A stretch of 64,000 bases of DNA from Gigaspora rosea. Its lineage: Eukaryota > Glomeromycota > Glomeromycetes > Diversisporales > Gigasporaceae. Positions 22,844 through 35,382 of the stretch are shown here, in pieces. The DNA lies in assembly GCA_003550325.1 (NCBI GenBank), contig QKWP01002107.1, forward strand, positions 21,165 through 85,164. Reading direction: 5' to 3'. Under the pieces are notes generated by a model. It ran no database searches and was not told where the DNA came from. It saw only the letters and a list, made by a program, of their open reading frames with translations. A program made the translations under genes and the position numbers. Each line of letters starts with the position of its first letter. Within the stretch, counting starts at the first letter, position 1.

Positions 22844-23649
22844 TAAGTGATAATCCGTAAAAGATCGGAATATTGGGGGATGTTTAAAGCTTGGCACCTT
22901 GTGAAATTACCCGATTTTTAATTAATATTAGGGTTAGGGTTAGGGTTGGGTTAGGAAGAGTAGTTTTTATATAGTAAAATCGTATTTCTAACACTTTTGC
23001 TTAGTCAACCAAGACTGGTTTAGATAGCCGTTTTTTATATATTTCGTGTTTTTGTCTTTGCCGTCTCGCTTTGTTTTGTTCAGACTGATCCGGGTTATAT
23101 ATCGGGTAGTTTCGTAAGGTGCCAGGCTTTAAACGACTCCCATATTGGGACAATAATAAATTTTGGGGATAAGTACAATATAAACTTTTAATATAAAGCT
23201 GAAATCTGTAGCTGCTCCAATGATAAGCAATTTTTTTATTAAGTCAACAGCTCAAATAGATTAATTGAAAGTTGTAGAACTCACTGAGACGCATCTAATG
23301 GTGGTTAGATCATTCAAATCGGCCAAGTGTACGCTAAGATATCGCTAAAAAACTATTAGCTGACTATATAAAATTTTATGTAAACAAACTTGAATTTTTA
23401 TATAGTCGGCCAATTGTTTTTTATTGATATCTCAGTGTACACCAGGCCGATTTGAATGATCTAACCACTATTAGATTCGTCTCAGTGAGCTCTACAACAT
23501 TCAATTAATTGACTTGAGCTATTAACTTAATAAAAAAATTACTTATTATTGGAACAGCTTCAGATTTCAGCATATAGTAAAAGATCATAGTAATTTGCCC
23601 CAAATTCTAATATAAAAATAGTGCCGATCTTTCACGGATTATCACTTAA
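22844..23649. mobile_element. Palindromic element (about 540 bp) split by a MITE
   Basis: Ends TAAGTGATAATCCGT match in inverted orientation, followed by AAAGATCGG. Arms of about 250 bp meet near 23390 (GAGACGCATCTAATGGTGGT against its near-complement). The MITE at 22877-23141 sits in the left arm. Confidence 0.85.
22877..23141. mobile_element. MITE with ATATTGG duplication and telomere-like core
   Basis: 265 bp, arms around GTTTAAAGCTTGGCACCTT on the left and GTTTAAAGCCTGGCACCTT from the right. ATATTGG directly flanks both ends (22870-22876, 23142-23148). The interior contains four TTAGGG-like units at about 22929-22955. Confidence 0.88.
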
Positions 23650-24290
23650 AGATATGCATTAAAGCTTTATTAAAATTTAAATAGTTAAAGTTGTAATCAC
23701 AAAAACATGCTTGTGATTGGTGATTGTTGTCATGTTTGTACTATAATTAATTATATACAATTATGATTAATAATAAAAAAATAAAAATTTTATTTGCACT
23801 TGTAATTTATTGATTATAATATAAAAAACATTGATCATGTTTGAGATCAATTAAAATAAAAACAAATAAATTTGTAAATTTACTTTTAACTTGTAGTCGT
23901 ATTCATGGCTAATTGCATAAAATAAAAAAAAACTTAAATGTTTTAAATTTCTAGTAAAAATAGTTAAAACAAACCCAAAAACTAAAATAAGTCTATCAAA
24001 CCAAAACTATATAAAAAAATATAATTAATCCTAACTGCTAAGAACAAAAAGATTAATTAAACTATATACCAAAAAGCTATTAAAGCTACACTTAACTTTT
24101 TGATTACTCTAGTGTATATTACAATTTGGAATTGCAAAGACAATACTTGAATGTACAAAAAATAATGGTATTTCTAATAGATAGGCTATACTACAGTTTT
24201 GAGTAAGTATGAAAAATATAATTAGTAGGGTACTGTAAGAATATACAAAAAATAGGATTTGGTCTTACAAAATTGGATGTGAATTATTGG
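23650..24290. other. AT-rich spacer
   Basis: No gene or bounded repeat recognised. Confidence 0.45.
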
Positions 24291-25258
24291 TTTTTTTTTT
24301 TCCCAAGTCAAAGTGCCCACTTCAGGCGAGAGCTTTTTTATTCAAGATAATCAGACCCCGGACGCCCTACATGGAGAGAATCCAACATTTGTACATTGAC
24401 AAGATACAACTAGCCTCACCTGCAACTTTTGGTTGCCTATTTAAGTAGCCACCTGAAGGTTCTACACTAGCTATCATACTTGCGACCTACATACTGGCAT
24501 TGCCTATTTAAACCCTCTGATCACTGCCTCCTGTTAGCCCGTCTTATATCACCGGAACACTGTTCCGGATACTAACCAGCCCCCTTAGGACTAGTTTATC
24601 CTAGTGGGAAACTTGGTAGAGCGGTCCCTGTCCCACACAGGTATCACCTATACTTCGGTAGTATACACATTTGCCGAAACCAACACGTGCAGTTAGGGGT
24701 GGTTACCTAACTGCTATCACTACCTACTTCTGCCCTTATAGAGATCACCTGACCCCAGTACCGTCTCATTCTTCTTTCGGCTTCTTTCCCCCGGAAGCTT
24801 TCTTTCCCCCGGTTGCTTTCCTACTTCCAATCCAAGAACCCGGAAGGGTTGGTCTGCCCTGGCGAACCCAGGGCCCCTCCCTCTGGTATATGATTCTGAA
24901 ACACATGTTCTTTTCCTCTGATGCGACCCCGGCGGTCTGGTTGGTAGGGCCCACCATAAACCTTTTTGTTGTAAGTCTGCTTCCAATCAGTCCACTACTG
25001 GTCAGTCCCTGTTCAATTCCTGTTAGGTATCATCGAAAGTCCGGCTATCTCTCTACTCGGGTCTTGCCAAGTATAGTTTCCTTTTGTCCTACGGCTCTGT
25101 GCGTAACACAGTGCCTGCGCTCCCCAGGATCTATGTGCCCAATTCTGTGCGTAATACAGCGCCAGAGCTCTCAATACGAGTTGGTATAACCTAGGAAACA
25201 GATTTGTAAATCTGAGCTCAGAGTTCAGGTTACCGTAACTAGAGTTGCGGCCCAAACT
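24291..25258 (-). mobile_element. GC-rich polyadenylated repeat, class unknown
   Basis: This block is strikingly GC-rich against its surroundings. On the minus strand it ends with an AATAAA about 40 nt before a short poly(A) (poly-T at 24291-24301), as expected of a reverse-transcribed RNA. It contains an internal near-repeat around CTGTRTTACGCACAGA. ORFs on both strands have no domain I recognise. A second copy, decayed and interrupted, runs from 58644 to 61068. No target duplication identified. Confidence 0.7.
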
Positions 25259-25797
25259 TACTTGTTTGGGATTAGATAGAAACCCAAATAGTATTTACTA
25301 GGTTTTGCAAAATGCCTCTAATTTGCCGTAATATTAAACACTTATGACATGTAATCTGCATTACGGCCAAAAATCCCAAATTTTTACATATAAAAACTGG
25401 GTTTGGGATTATCTTATATATGCAAATCGGTTCAAAATTTGAAAATGATAGTCACACAAAACTTTAAGTATTTTTGGTAGCCTGTCTCGTGGAGAGATTC
25501 AATTTGAAGCTGAATTACGTCTATCTATTTAATGAACTTATTTTTTTTCTTACTTTAATTCCATTCTTATTTAACAGATTTTTATTGTTAAAAAAATTAG
25601 GCACCCGACTTTTAATAAGCTTGATTAGAAGATGATTCGAAGAAATAACTTTATCATGGATAAAAAAAGTTTTTCGCATTTGTAGTTATTTTTCTTTATT
25701 GCATATATATTGAATATAATAGATCTGATATATCACTTCAAACATATCCTACTTAGTCGCTGTTTACCAGTTTATGTTCAATACAAAACAAACCTAT
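25259..25797. other. Spacer with small hairpins
   Basis: Contains direct repeats of GGTTTGGGATTA-like sequence and a GCCGTAAT/ATTACGGC inverted pair (25322-25371). No gene. Confidence 0.4.
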
Positions 25798-25985
25798 GAA
25801 AAGAAAGTTCGAATAGAAGAAAAGAAAGCTCGAATAAAAGAAAAGAATGCTATAATAGAAGAAAAGAAAGCTCGAATAGACGAAAAGAAAGCTCTAATAG
25901 AAAAAAAAACTCGGAAGAGAAAAAAAAACTCAGAAAAAAAACTGAGAAAAAAAAAACTCTTAAAAGAAAAAAAATTCGAATAAAA
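25798..25985. repeat. Purine-rich tandem repeat
   Basis: Degenerate 21-24 bp units around GAAAAGAAAGCTCGAATAGA. The Lys/Glu-rich ORF here is a by-product. Confidence 0.8.
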
Positions 25986-26087
25986 AAAAAATCACTTATA
26001 TAGATTATTATCGCCCAATGCTTCTTGAACTATAGGACTACTTTCAAATTCCATATTTATTTCGTCTTGAGTCAAAATAGGTTCTTC

Positions 26088-28360
26088 TTAATTATTATTT
26101 GCACCAAATATCGGGTCTGATAGATCCACCAAATCTCGAAGAGCCGCTGTGATATCATTCACTGTAAGGTCTGTAATTTCTATTTCATCTCTTTCTTCAT
26201 CTTCGTTTATTTCAATATTATCCATTTCTGCGAAGACTGTTTCATTTAATACACTATTACGCAACTCTGCCTCCACAGAATTATTGCCACAAAATTTTAA
26301 TTCTTTCTTGATATTTGATACATAGAAGGAGTGGATCTGTGCCATACTTTCTAATCTTGAAACATGAAGTCGTGTGCGACGCCCTTCACTAAACCACTTC
26401 AAAATAGAAAAATTTCGTTCGCAGCTGGCTTGTGAGGTTGCGATAGCAAACATAGTTTCTGCTAATTCTTGCAAGTGCATACGTTCATCTTCGACAACTC
26501 CCCACCATGTAGAAGGTGTTAAATCAGAAGAATACTCAAGGTCCCAAGGTGCAACTTTTGCTTTGTACTTGATTAGTTGAGTTACTAATTCACGACATTC
26601 TTTTTCATTATGATGCAAGTTTTTATAATAATTAACTGCCAATTCGCAAATATTACGGAATTGCCCTTTTTAAGACCATGGTTTCGGTAGTTTGGATGGA
26701 GAAAATAGGTTAGAAGATATGGAGAAATATCAAATTGTTCATATCGAAGGTTGAATGCTGCAATAGCAAGTGACCGAAAATTGTTACTAGGAGGTATTCT
26801 TCTAAGAGCAACAGCAATTTGGATTATTTCTATAAAACAATTAGCCAAACTTGCTGTATGGCCTTCAAGCAAACTGATCACTCGTTTAATCGGTTTGAAA
26901 ATTAATGCGATTCTTCTGTATGAGGTATAGAAAATATCATTTTCATCAAATGCAATTTCAAATACTTCTTTATTAGTAAATATATCAGGTTGTTCTTCAA
27001 GAATCTAAAAAAAATAATAATAATAAATGATAATAATAAATATTTATATGCTTTTACTTAGCAGCATTAAAATAATTATTCGACCTCCAATTCGTAACGG
27101 TGCACCTAAATATTCTCCAGATTCACTCGTCCATACCTGATCAATCGCAGGTCTACCACATACAATAGAATTCGCTGTATCATAAATAGATACCCAGCGC
27201 GTTTCACAATATGTCTCTAATGAGCCACCTCTAATATTCATTGAAGAAATTGTATTTTGTAGAAGTCGGTTTGCTAAATGAGACTTTTGAAAAAATGAAA
27301 CCAACATGTTAGCTTGTTTTAAAATATTTTTAACTAATGTTGTTTTTACAAGATCGGCTGTTAAAAGATTTAGCGCATGGGCAATGCAACGGATATTCAA
27401 GATATGAAAGTAATCATGGTGGATAGTTTGTCATGCAATGCGTATGTTGGATCCATTATCCGTTACGATTGCTACAAAATGGTGAGGACCAATTTGTTCA
27501 ATAATTTCAGAAATTTTATTAGCAATGAAATTTCCTGTTTGATGCTCTCCCGAATAATCGGCTATAGCATAAAGATATTCATGGCGGTCTGGAGTTGTAA
27601 TGATATAGTTATAAAGAGAATCACCTCTTGGCGAAGTCCAACCGTCGAGTGCTATGAATAGAATTGATATTTTATTATTATATAAACTAAAAAACTAATT
27701 AAATTATATTTATAGTTAAATTATTTTTATATACATAGAGTTAAGTTATTCGTTTTTTGCAATTCCACTTCTACTTTAACAACAATTCGAGCAATTTCTC
27801 CATCGAGCAATGTGCCTGCAAGTGCATCTTTATGTGGTGGCACATAGCTAGGCTGAATAAGGTTTAAAAAATCTCAGAAATATGGATTGTCGATAATAAT
27901 AAAGGGAATTCCACAACATACAAAAGCTTTAAGCAATGCTTTTGTAATATCCGCAGATTGTTGAGAAGTTAATTTGCTCATAGATTGGAAGTGTGAAGCG
28001 ATTGCTCGGTTGGACGTTTTGGCTTTTTTCTGATAGAAACTTCTTCATCTTTGTCATTCACTTTTTCACCTCTTTTAGCTACTTCGATTAACCACTTTCT
28101 TCTAATATCATCTGGTACCGGGCCTTTGCAATGAAGCGCTAGATGGGCCTCTATAGTAGAAGGTTTTCTCCGTTGCCATTTAGCCTTATCACAATAACGG
28201 CAATTTGCTCCAAAATGCCCATGTCCATCGTCTTCGCCTTCATCATAATCATCCCAGATAGGCATTCTTGGCCTACCTCCTTTGTTTTTTTCGATTTTAC
28301 GCTTGGTAGAAGTGTAAGTAACTTCGAGTTGTTGGGAGCTAGAAGGTTCAACAGTTGGTA
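26088..28360 (-). pseudogene. hAT transposase pseudogene with BED zinc finger
   Basis: Reading leftward from 28360: a basic stretch and BED finger (28265-27978, with CRYC and the His pair in IEAHLALHC), linker PSYVPPHK, ALDGWTS with the first catalytic Asp, VTDNGSN with the second, CIAHALNLL and CETRW, then the C-terminal STWWGVV and SQASCERNFS hAT dimerisation block near 26400-26530. Breaks: an in-frame TGA at 27876-27874 (in PYF-stop-DFL), a TGA at 27433-27431 (after DNGSNIRIA), a frameshift in an A-run near 26672 and probably another near 27080. Both stops are explained by single transitions. Short introns near 27661-27733 and 27003-27056 are likely. Flanking hAT termini were not found. 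Confidence 0.88.
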
Positions 28361-28787
28361 TAGGTGTTTTTTCTATAACAACAATATCTTATTTGTATAT
28401 TGTGAATTACATGAAACAAACACACTACGGTTATATTTATATGTGTATTTTTTTTTTTATATTCGAATAATTAAAGTTTTCTAGAAAATCAAGACATATG
28501 TACATAATGCATTATCATAAGATATTATCGGTATTCATACAGGTTTCTGTTTAACATGTTATTTAGCGAATGCATGTGGCTTCTTTCTTTTTATATTGAA
28601 AAAAATTTTAAAAATTTTAATCAATAATAGATCAAAAAAGATGATCTAGCGCAATTACTAAAACAATTCACACAAGAGTAAGAAATTTTTAAGGATTCAT
28701 ATCATAATTCTTACAAATGTTGCTATTTTACAAAAAAGAGAATATACTTTTATTTAACATAGCTATATATTTTTTTTAGTACTCGTG
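28361..28787. other. Spacer
   Basis: AT-rich, no gene or bounded repeat recognised. Confidence 0.4.
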
Positions 28788-29330
28788 TTTAGATAATTAC
28801 AAAGTCAAATTTGATTGATATCGATAAAGGTCTGTATCTGTTGTGAAGTTCAAGATGCAATCAGTATTTGTGTTGTGTATCCTAATTAAATTAATCTGAA
28901 ATATTCTTGTATAAAATAATTAGTACGGTAATACTAATATAATTCAGAAACAAAATTATAATGTAATGCAAGGGTAATCTCGATAATCTCGATGTTTAGA
29001 GAAAATCATCTATCAGTCTAATACCCACGAACCTTAATATCACGGAATCAAGATAAATCTCCAAAAGGTGAAATAATTCAGTTTTGTTTTTAGATAATTA
29101 CAAAGTCAATGTTAATTTATATCGATAAAGGTTTGTATCTGTTGTGAATTTTGAGACACAATTAGTATTTTTGTGTCAAATTAACCTGAAATATTATGCA
29201 ATAAAAATTAGTACAACCAAATGAATTGGAGAAATAAACTATCGGTCTAGTATCCGTAAATCTTAAAGTCATAGAATCAAGATAAGTATGGTTATTTACC
29301 AAATGTAGTGAAATAATTCAATTACTGACC
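28788..29330 (+). repeat. Direct tandem duplication of about 300 bp
   Basis: Unit 1 (28788-29088) and unit 2 (29089-29330) both start TTTAGATAATTACAAAGTCA and share ATATCGATAAAGGT, TGTATCTGTTGTGAA and GAATCAAGATAA in the same order. Unit 2 is shorter. No ORF or inverted ends. Confidence 0.85.
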
Positions 29331-29856
29331 TTGCTCAAAATCTGGTTTCATCAGGACATCAAATTATTAATTTTCTAAGAAAAATTTTAATCTGACAAAT
29401 AAATTTTTATGCATTTACGCTAGTTAAACTGTATTGAATAGTTTGATAATAGATTCATTTCATGATCAGAAAAAAAAGACAGCTTGCAATGTTCAATTTT
29501 GTTTTCTGATCATAAACAAAAAGATATACTATGAACGAATAGAATAGAATTTTATAGGTATGATATTATATTATGCAAGGGTTTTAGAATTACTAATAGG
29601 CGTGAGAAAATTTTATATAGAAAGTTTTGAATTTTAAACAATTCGAGATTAAATCATGTTCAGGAAACCGGGTTTTAAGGATAATTCAAAAATTCAGGGT
29701 TTTTTCACTAATCGTGCTACAACACAGCCTCATAATACGCAAATTTGTATAAAAAGAAATAAATATTATTGCCCTATTTGGCAGTATAATTTTGTTGAAT
29801 TGTGTTATTTATTATTGATATATATATTTGTTATCGAATTTAACAAATTGATTGGT
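29331..29856. other. Spacer
   Basis: AT-rich, no gene or bounded repeat recognised. Confidence 0.4.
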
Positions 29857-29970
29857 TTTTAGGTTTGACATTATTGAAAAAAATGGACGTATGTTTGGGT
29901 TTGGGTTATGAACCCAAATTAGGTAGAAATCCCGATTTACAAACCCAAACTATGTAGTAATGTCATACCT
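29857..29970. mobile_element. Small MITE
   Basis: Left end AGGTTTGACATTATTGA and, from the right, AGGTATGACATTACTACA; both arms continue into GTTTGGGTTTG. About 110 bp. Confidence 0.75.
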
Positions 29971-30027
29971 CAAAAAAGAGGTTTGGGCCGCAACCCTAAC
30001 CATAACACAGGTAAATTCTTTGAAATC

Positions 30028-30113
30028 GTCTTCAGTGGGATTCGAACTCTGTACCTTAGTTACAACTACTTGGGGGGTGACAACAATCCAACTACACTAT
30101 GTCGCCACACCCC
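30028..30113 (-). ncRNA. tRNA-like Pol III unit, probably the head of a SINE
   Basis: On the minus strand an A-box-like TAGTGTAGTTGG is followed about 40 nt later by a good B-box, GTTCGAATCCC. The remainder does not fold as an ordinary tRNA, so a tRNA-derived SINE head or tRNA pseudogene is likelier than a working tRNA. Confidence 0.6.
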
Positions 30114-30309
30114 GATGTGAATTATTGTATAATACAAATTGTGTATAGTAACAATTGTAAACATTCTTTAATGATCAAGAACTAGCAAGGCTTGGTAAAC
30201 ATATTTTATAAAAAATCACTCTGACTTATTCTTTAAATTTTTTAAGCCTTGTCAAAAACATAAGTACAAAGAACTAATTTAGTTATTGTCAAAGATCATT
30301 TTGACAAGC

Positions 30310-30470
30310 TTAGTAAGGGCCATGTTATTAATCACCTAATTATTTTTTATCAGAGGCCTATCCCCTCTCTCTTCTTTAATATATATATAGTCAGGTTCTT
30401 ATATATAATTTCAACTTTTTTTACTTCCTCCCCCCCTAAAAAATCATTTGATTTTTGTCACTCCCCAAAA
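30310..30470 (+). repeat. Repeat W, copy 2
   Basis: Counterpart of 15313-15470 in the opposite orientation; shares TTAATATATATATAGTCAG and AATCATTTGATTTTTGT. Confidence 0.7.
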
Positions 30471-30491
30471 TAATTAAAGAAAATTCTAATA

Positions 30492-31230
30492 GCAGAATAT
30501 ATTTGGAATATAGATGAAACTGAATTTGTTTTGTTATTTAAAGTTATTGTCAAAAAAAGTACTTATTAGGTTCATAAGGTTTTTTATAGCAATACTCATA
30601 ATTATATATCCATTGTTCTAACTATTGCTAGTGATTATATTCTCTCTTTAATTATTTACAAAGATATTTGTAAAATTTTAGGTTTGTTATTTAGAGCAGC
30701 TATTGGAACTATTATGGATTTTACCAAATAAATATATGTGAAAAGAACTTTTCAAATATACTTCAAGTACTTTGTTAACTTAATTTTATTAAACTATTCT
30801 GTTCTTCTAATTCTTGATGGTCATAAAAGCTATAAAAATTATATAAGTGCTAGTTTTTGCTATAATAATAGAGTTTGCTTTATGCACTTCTAGCTCATAT
30901 AATCCATGTTTTTTAGCTGCTGAACTTTTTTTTGCTAAACTCAAAAATAAATATAGCAAAGGTTTATAATAAAAATTAAAAGGTTTGGTTTCCTCTAGCT
31001 TCTTAAACTAAAAATTTAACCTTTTAGTTTAAAATAGAAAAGTATAAGGTGAAATGTCACATCCTTTTTTTGTAGTGGTCTAAGGGTTAGCCCTGACTGC
31101 AAGTGATAGGCTTGCCCTATTGCATAAATTATTAGATGATTAGTTGGAAATTTTAAATATAGTATTTCTTTATATATCACCCTGATATAACTGTAACTTA
31201 CTATCCTATTTTTGTACTTGATATTATTAA

Positions 31231-31317
<87 letters not shown>

Positions 31318-31470
31318 AAAAGTTAGTAATTAAACATATATTTGCCAAAATATTTGAACTAATATTCTTTTCTATTTACACTTTTATAGCAATTGTTAAT
31401 GCTTTTAAGATTATAGAAATTTGGCTCTTAAATCCTAAGAATATTAATTCTAATAAACTTGGTCCTTCAC
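30492..31470 (+). pseudogene. pogo/Tigger DDE transposase pseudogene, interrupted
   Basis: Recognisable pieces in order: EYIWNIDETEF (first catalytic Asp, 30492 on), IVLTIASDYILSLIIYKD, LLILDGHKSY (second Asp, about 30803-30835), FCYNNRVCF, and after an insertion AFKIIEIWLLNPKNI (31401 on), matching the C-terminal part of Tigger-type transposases. Many stops, nearly all explicable by C-to-T or G-to-A change. The gap between 31052 and 31315 is a poly(A)-tailed insertion. Not functional. Confidence 0.8.
31052..31315 (+). mobile_element. Probable SINE with long poly(A)
   Basis: A tRNA-like stretch (GTAGTGGTCTAAGGGTTAG, A-box-like) near 31073 is followed about 150 nt downstream by about 85 A residues (31231-31315). 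It lies within the pogo pseudogene, separating two of its domains. B-box is degraded; no clear target duplication. Confidence 0.55.
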
Positions 31471-31985
31471 TATCAACAAAATGAATTGCAGCCTTATCTT
31501 TATTTTAGCAAAAGAAAAATACTTGCATATAATTTGTTTACTATTTATTCAATCAAATATATTACTCAGACTAATATAAATGATCAAAAATCAAGCTTTT
31601 AAAAAATGAAAATGAGAAATTAAAAAATAAAAATATAACTGCTAAAAAAATTGTAAGTCTATACAAAAAGAGCTTGAAATCTTTAAAAAACTGAGTACAT
31701 GTCTATTAAAATTTGTATTCAAATATTCTACTTCTTAAATTTTATAAATTAACAATTCTGAATCAACTTAGCTATAAAAAAAAAAGAACAATACTATTTG
31801 TATGACTTTTTACTTAGGCCATGCAAATAAAATTAATTGGTTCTTATAACATTTTAAGACCCAAGAGCACCCGGCATCTAGATGTTATTGTTATAATCTA
31901 AAAAAATGTTATATAAATTTTTTAAATACTTAAAGCTCTTTATATATAATTATATACAGTACAGCTATAATAATTGTAAAAACTA
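31471..31985. other. AT-rich spacer, possibly the tail of the pogo pseudogene
   Basis: Contains Lys/Asn-rich fragments and no independent feature. Confidence 0.35.
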
Positions 31986-34051
31986 CAGCCACCTACTATA
32001 ATATTGTGAACACTTTTTTGTATTTAATAACTTGAAATCAGGTAAGTAACCACAGCATAAAATTTACATCATGTATTTAGTAGATATTATGGTACAATAT
32101 ACTAAAATTTGGTTTAATTTCATTAGATTATACAAAAAAACCTTCAATATAGTTTTTTATTGGTTATAAAAAACAAAATTTTTATTTTTTATTTTTTTTT
32201 ATAATTTTTTTTAAAAAAAAAGGTTAGTATTTTGTAGATCTCTCTTCAGCTTTAATACAGGTGGCAACATGATCTGGCATACTTTTAATTAGCTAATAGC
32301 ACATCTCAGGAGTTATATTATATCATGCCTCTTGTACTAGAATATCTAGCTCATCAAGATTGTCTGGTTTTGGTTTATGGCATATACTTTCTTTTACCTT
32401 GAAGCAAAAATTTCAATCAGGTTTAGGTTTAGGTTCTGGGAAAACCAAACCATTATTTGACTTTTACTTTTGTTACACTTTTTTTTTATTAGTGGGATAA
32501 CAAATGTTTTAAACAAAAAATACAGAACCTTATGTCTTACTGTGCAAAGCATAGCAAATAGTATTTTAAGAAAATTTTTTTCTTATAGAAAAAAGGTTAG
32601 TGATCTTGAAAGGATTTAGGTGGCAATTTTCATTAGTGACCAACTAGAGATCTGATTTAATGTATGTTAGATTCTAAATATTTAAATATTTGAATATATA
32701 AATTTTTATCAAATGTATATTCAAATATTTTAATATTTCACTAAATATATTTATTGAATATTTATTCATTGAATATATATATATATTAAAAGTATCAAAT
32801 TTTGATATTAATAATCAAATATGATTGGCTAATTTTTGTATAATAAATTCTAATTAGTTAAAAAATACATATAACTAATTTTTTTGTATATTAAATACCA
32901 ATTTTTTGAATAAATATAAACTTTAAAATATTATAACTTTTATAATTATAAATTAAGTAAATATCTACTTTAATAAAATTGTGGCTTTGAATTAAGACAA
33001 CAAATCTCTTAGAGATTTTTGTTAAAATTATTTGTTTTTAAGCTATGCTACTTTATATTTTATATATAAATATTGAATTTTTTTGATATTTAGTACTATA
33101 TATTTAATATTCAATAAATATTCAGTGAATATTTATTAAATATTTTCAAAATTTTTGAATAAATATTTGAATATTAAAAAGATAACCAAATAAATATTTA
33201 AACACTTATTTTTTAAATGAGTAAGACCTTTTTGACCAACTCCTTTAAAACAGTATGATTCACAGAAGTAAGAGAACTTGGATATACAGAGAGCTTTTTT
33301 TTTTGCTCCAACAATATTTTTTTTTATGCTTCAATAGTGGTTTTGCTATAGTTCATATGAGCTACAATTAATAAATAGAATAGGACCCCAGACATATAGT
33401 ACAGAGGTCATATATTACGCATTTTAGCAGAAATTTGATAAGCAGAAAAACAGTATTTGGCAATTATCTTGGCATCCAGTGGTCCAATTTGGATGAACTT
33501 TTTTTTAAAATAAAGCTCTTAGTAAGGCGCATCTAACAAAAAAAGTTTATTCAATTCTGATTATTGGATTAGAAGTTATTTAAGTAAATATAGTTTTGAC
33601 ATTTTTAGCAAATTAGGTCAAAATTGGTTAAAATCTAGTTATGATTTATATGAAAGATGTTCAGGATCCTAATAGAATCCTTTCACAGGTAACTATATAC
33701 TATAGCACTTTTTTGCCCATCAGTTATATTTTTCTTACTGCCTATTTTTGTGTATAAAAAAAGATAATTTTGATTTTTTTTGGCATTGTGATAATTTGTA
33801 GTATACAAATATATATTTATAATATTGCATAACATTGCTAATATATTACACAATATTCAAAAAAAGTTTCAGATATGATACTAACAAAATAAAATTTTTA
33901 TAAAAGCAACTCTGAACCTTCTCTGCACAATATAACAAAATTAAACCTGTTGTACTATAAGATTTACCAAACATATTATAAAGCAGTTACTTAGTCTGAT
34001 TTCAAGTTATTAAGCATAAAAAAGTGTTTGCAATATTATAATAGATGGCTG
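31986..34051 (-). pseudogene. Decayed Tc1 transposon with broken transposase
   Basis: Ends CAGCCACCTACTATAATATT and (complement) CAGCCATCTATTATAATATT are flanked by TA, with about 65 bp of matching arms that resemble the intact Tc1 at 1909-3618. On the minus strand the transposase C-terminus reads NLDELDILVQEA, then a stop, then SMPDHVATC and a terminal TAA at about 32225. TGG-to-TGA and a TAG are visible. An AT-rich insertion of about 560 bp (roughly 32660-33225, ends rich in TTTGAATATT) interrupts it. The stretch 33420-33720 could not be assigned to transposase. Confidence 0.8.
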
Positions 34052-34417
34052 TATATATATTAATATAAAATAATATTTGACTTTTTTAAAAAAATTTATC
34101 TGACCAGATTATAAAAACCAATTTTATTTATGTGTGTAGTCTAATAATAAATCTCTAAAACAATTAAAAAAATTAAAAAAGTTAGAAAAATTTAAAGCAA
34201 AAGCTATAAAACAAAAAAAAAGCTATACAAAAAAAAAATAATAAAGCAAAAAAAAAAATTAATCAAAAAAAAAATAAATAAAGCAACAAAAAAAGAAGCT
34301 ACTCAAAAATAAGTAAAACATGGAATTAGAAAAAATATAGTGCAAAAAACTAAAAAATAATAAAAAATTTGCTAGTTTATTTATTTGACAAAGTAAAGTA
34401 AAATAATTATACAATAT
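34052..34417. other. A-rich spacer
   Basis: Long A-runs and AAAAAGC words; no feature recognised. Confidence 0.4.
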
Positions 34418-34630
34418 ATCGATATGTATGTTGTGTGTCAGATTAAAACTTGCGTCAGATTGAATCTGACGCATGTCAGATGACTATCAGTTGACTAGCA
34501 TTAAATCATTGGCAACAACTGGCCTAAACTAACCTCTAACTTTACTGTAATTTTACCCTAACCCTAATCTAATTTAGGCCAGGTCTAATCTTATGCAAGA
34601 ATCGATCTGATGCATGACATGTATGTATAT
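34418..34630. mobile_element. MITE with telomere-like centre
   Basis: Imperfect arms: left TATGTTGTGTGTCAGATTAA, right (complement) ACATGTCATGCATCAGATCG then TCTTGCATAAGATT. The centre contains ACCCTAACCCTAA. The left arm also holds an inner palindrome GCGTCAGATTGAATCTGACGC. Confidence 0.65.
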
Positions 34631-35154
34631 ACAATTTTTTATATAGTTATTGATTATGATTTGCACCTCATTATTTTACCTATTACAATAAAAATATATA
34701 AATTTTAACTGTTTTTCTACAAAACTTTAAATAGAACTTAAAATTTTTTTTCTATTAATCAATTTTATATTAGCTAAATAAAATTAAAAGAATTTTATAA
34801 AATACTGCTATGGCAATATATTGCTATTCTAATTAATCAATTAGAATACAGAATTAGGCAAAGTGATTATAATTTTTTCAAAAATCGCCCATAATATAAA
34901 ATTTTGCTTATGAAACCATTTCTTGTATTTTAACAAAAAAAATTCTTTATGATATTTTGGATTAAAAACTTTTTGATAAAACACACTATTTTAACTTTAA
35001 CCTAACTTTACACTAACTTTAAATTAACAAATTTATTTATTGTTTTGATTTTTTACACCAAAGATCTTATAATATGTACAATTATTGCTATGGTAATATT
35101 TTACTAAATTCAAATTAAAATTATATTTGCTATTTTTTAAAGTTAAAATTTTTA
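34631..35154. other. AT-rich spacer
   Basis: Includes at 34907-34975 one copy of the short dispersed repeat also seen near 22.7 and 63.7 kb. No gene. Confidence 0.4.
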
Positions 35155-35382
35155 ATCTTATTACAATATTCTCTTAAAGAGCTTTCAAAAATTAGCTGAT
35201 TTAGAGATAAGTGGGTTAGCTAAAATGTTAGATATAATTTTGGTTAAAATTATCAAGTTCTAAAAATATTTTAGTACAAATTATAAATTTTATTTTTTAT
35301 TAATAAACTTTAATAATAAATAACTTTTAATTTACTAATACAATTTTGATGATTAACTACCAAAATGATTCTCTTAGAGAAC
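35155..35382. mobile_element. Hairpin MITE family Y, copy 1
   Basis: Bounded by TTCTCTTAAAGAG and TTCTCTTAGAGAA. The right part carries AATTTTGATGATTAACTACCAAAATGAT, the complement of the Y core seen at 38690-38850. Confidence 0.55.

Noticed and set aside
22925-22955. TTAGGG repeats as a true telomere or chromosome end
   Set aside because: Only about four units, inside a MITE with clear target duplication; interstitial.
24671-25189. 172-codon plus-strand ORF in the GC-rich block
   Set aside because: No domain recognised; frames open on both strands because the block is GC-rich; the decayed copy does not preserve it and the element's sense strand is minus.
25774-25983. Lys/Glu-rich ORF resembling a coiled coil
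   Set aside because: Translation of a 21-24 bp purine tandem repeat.
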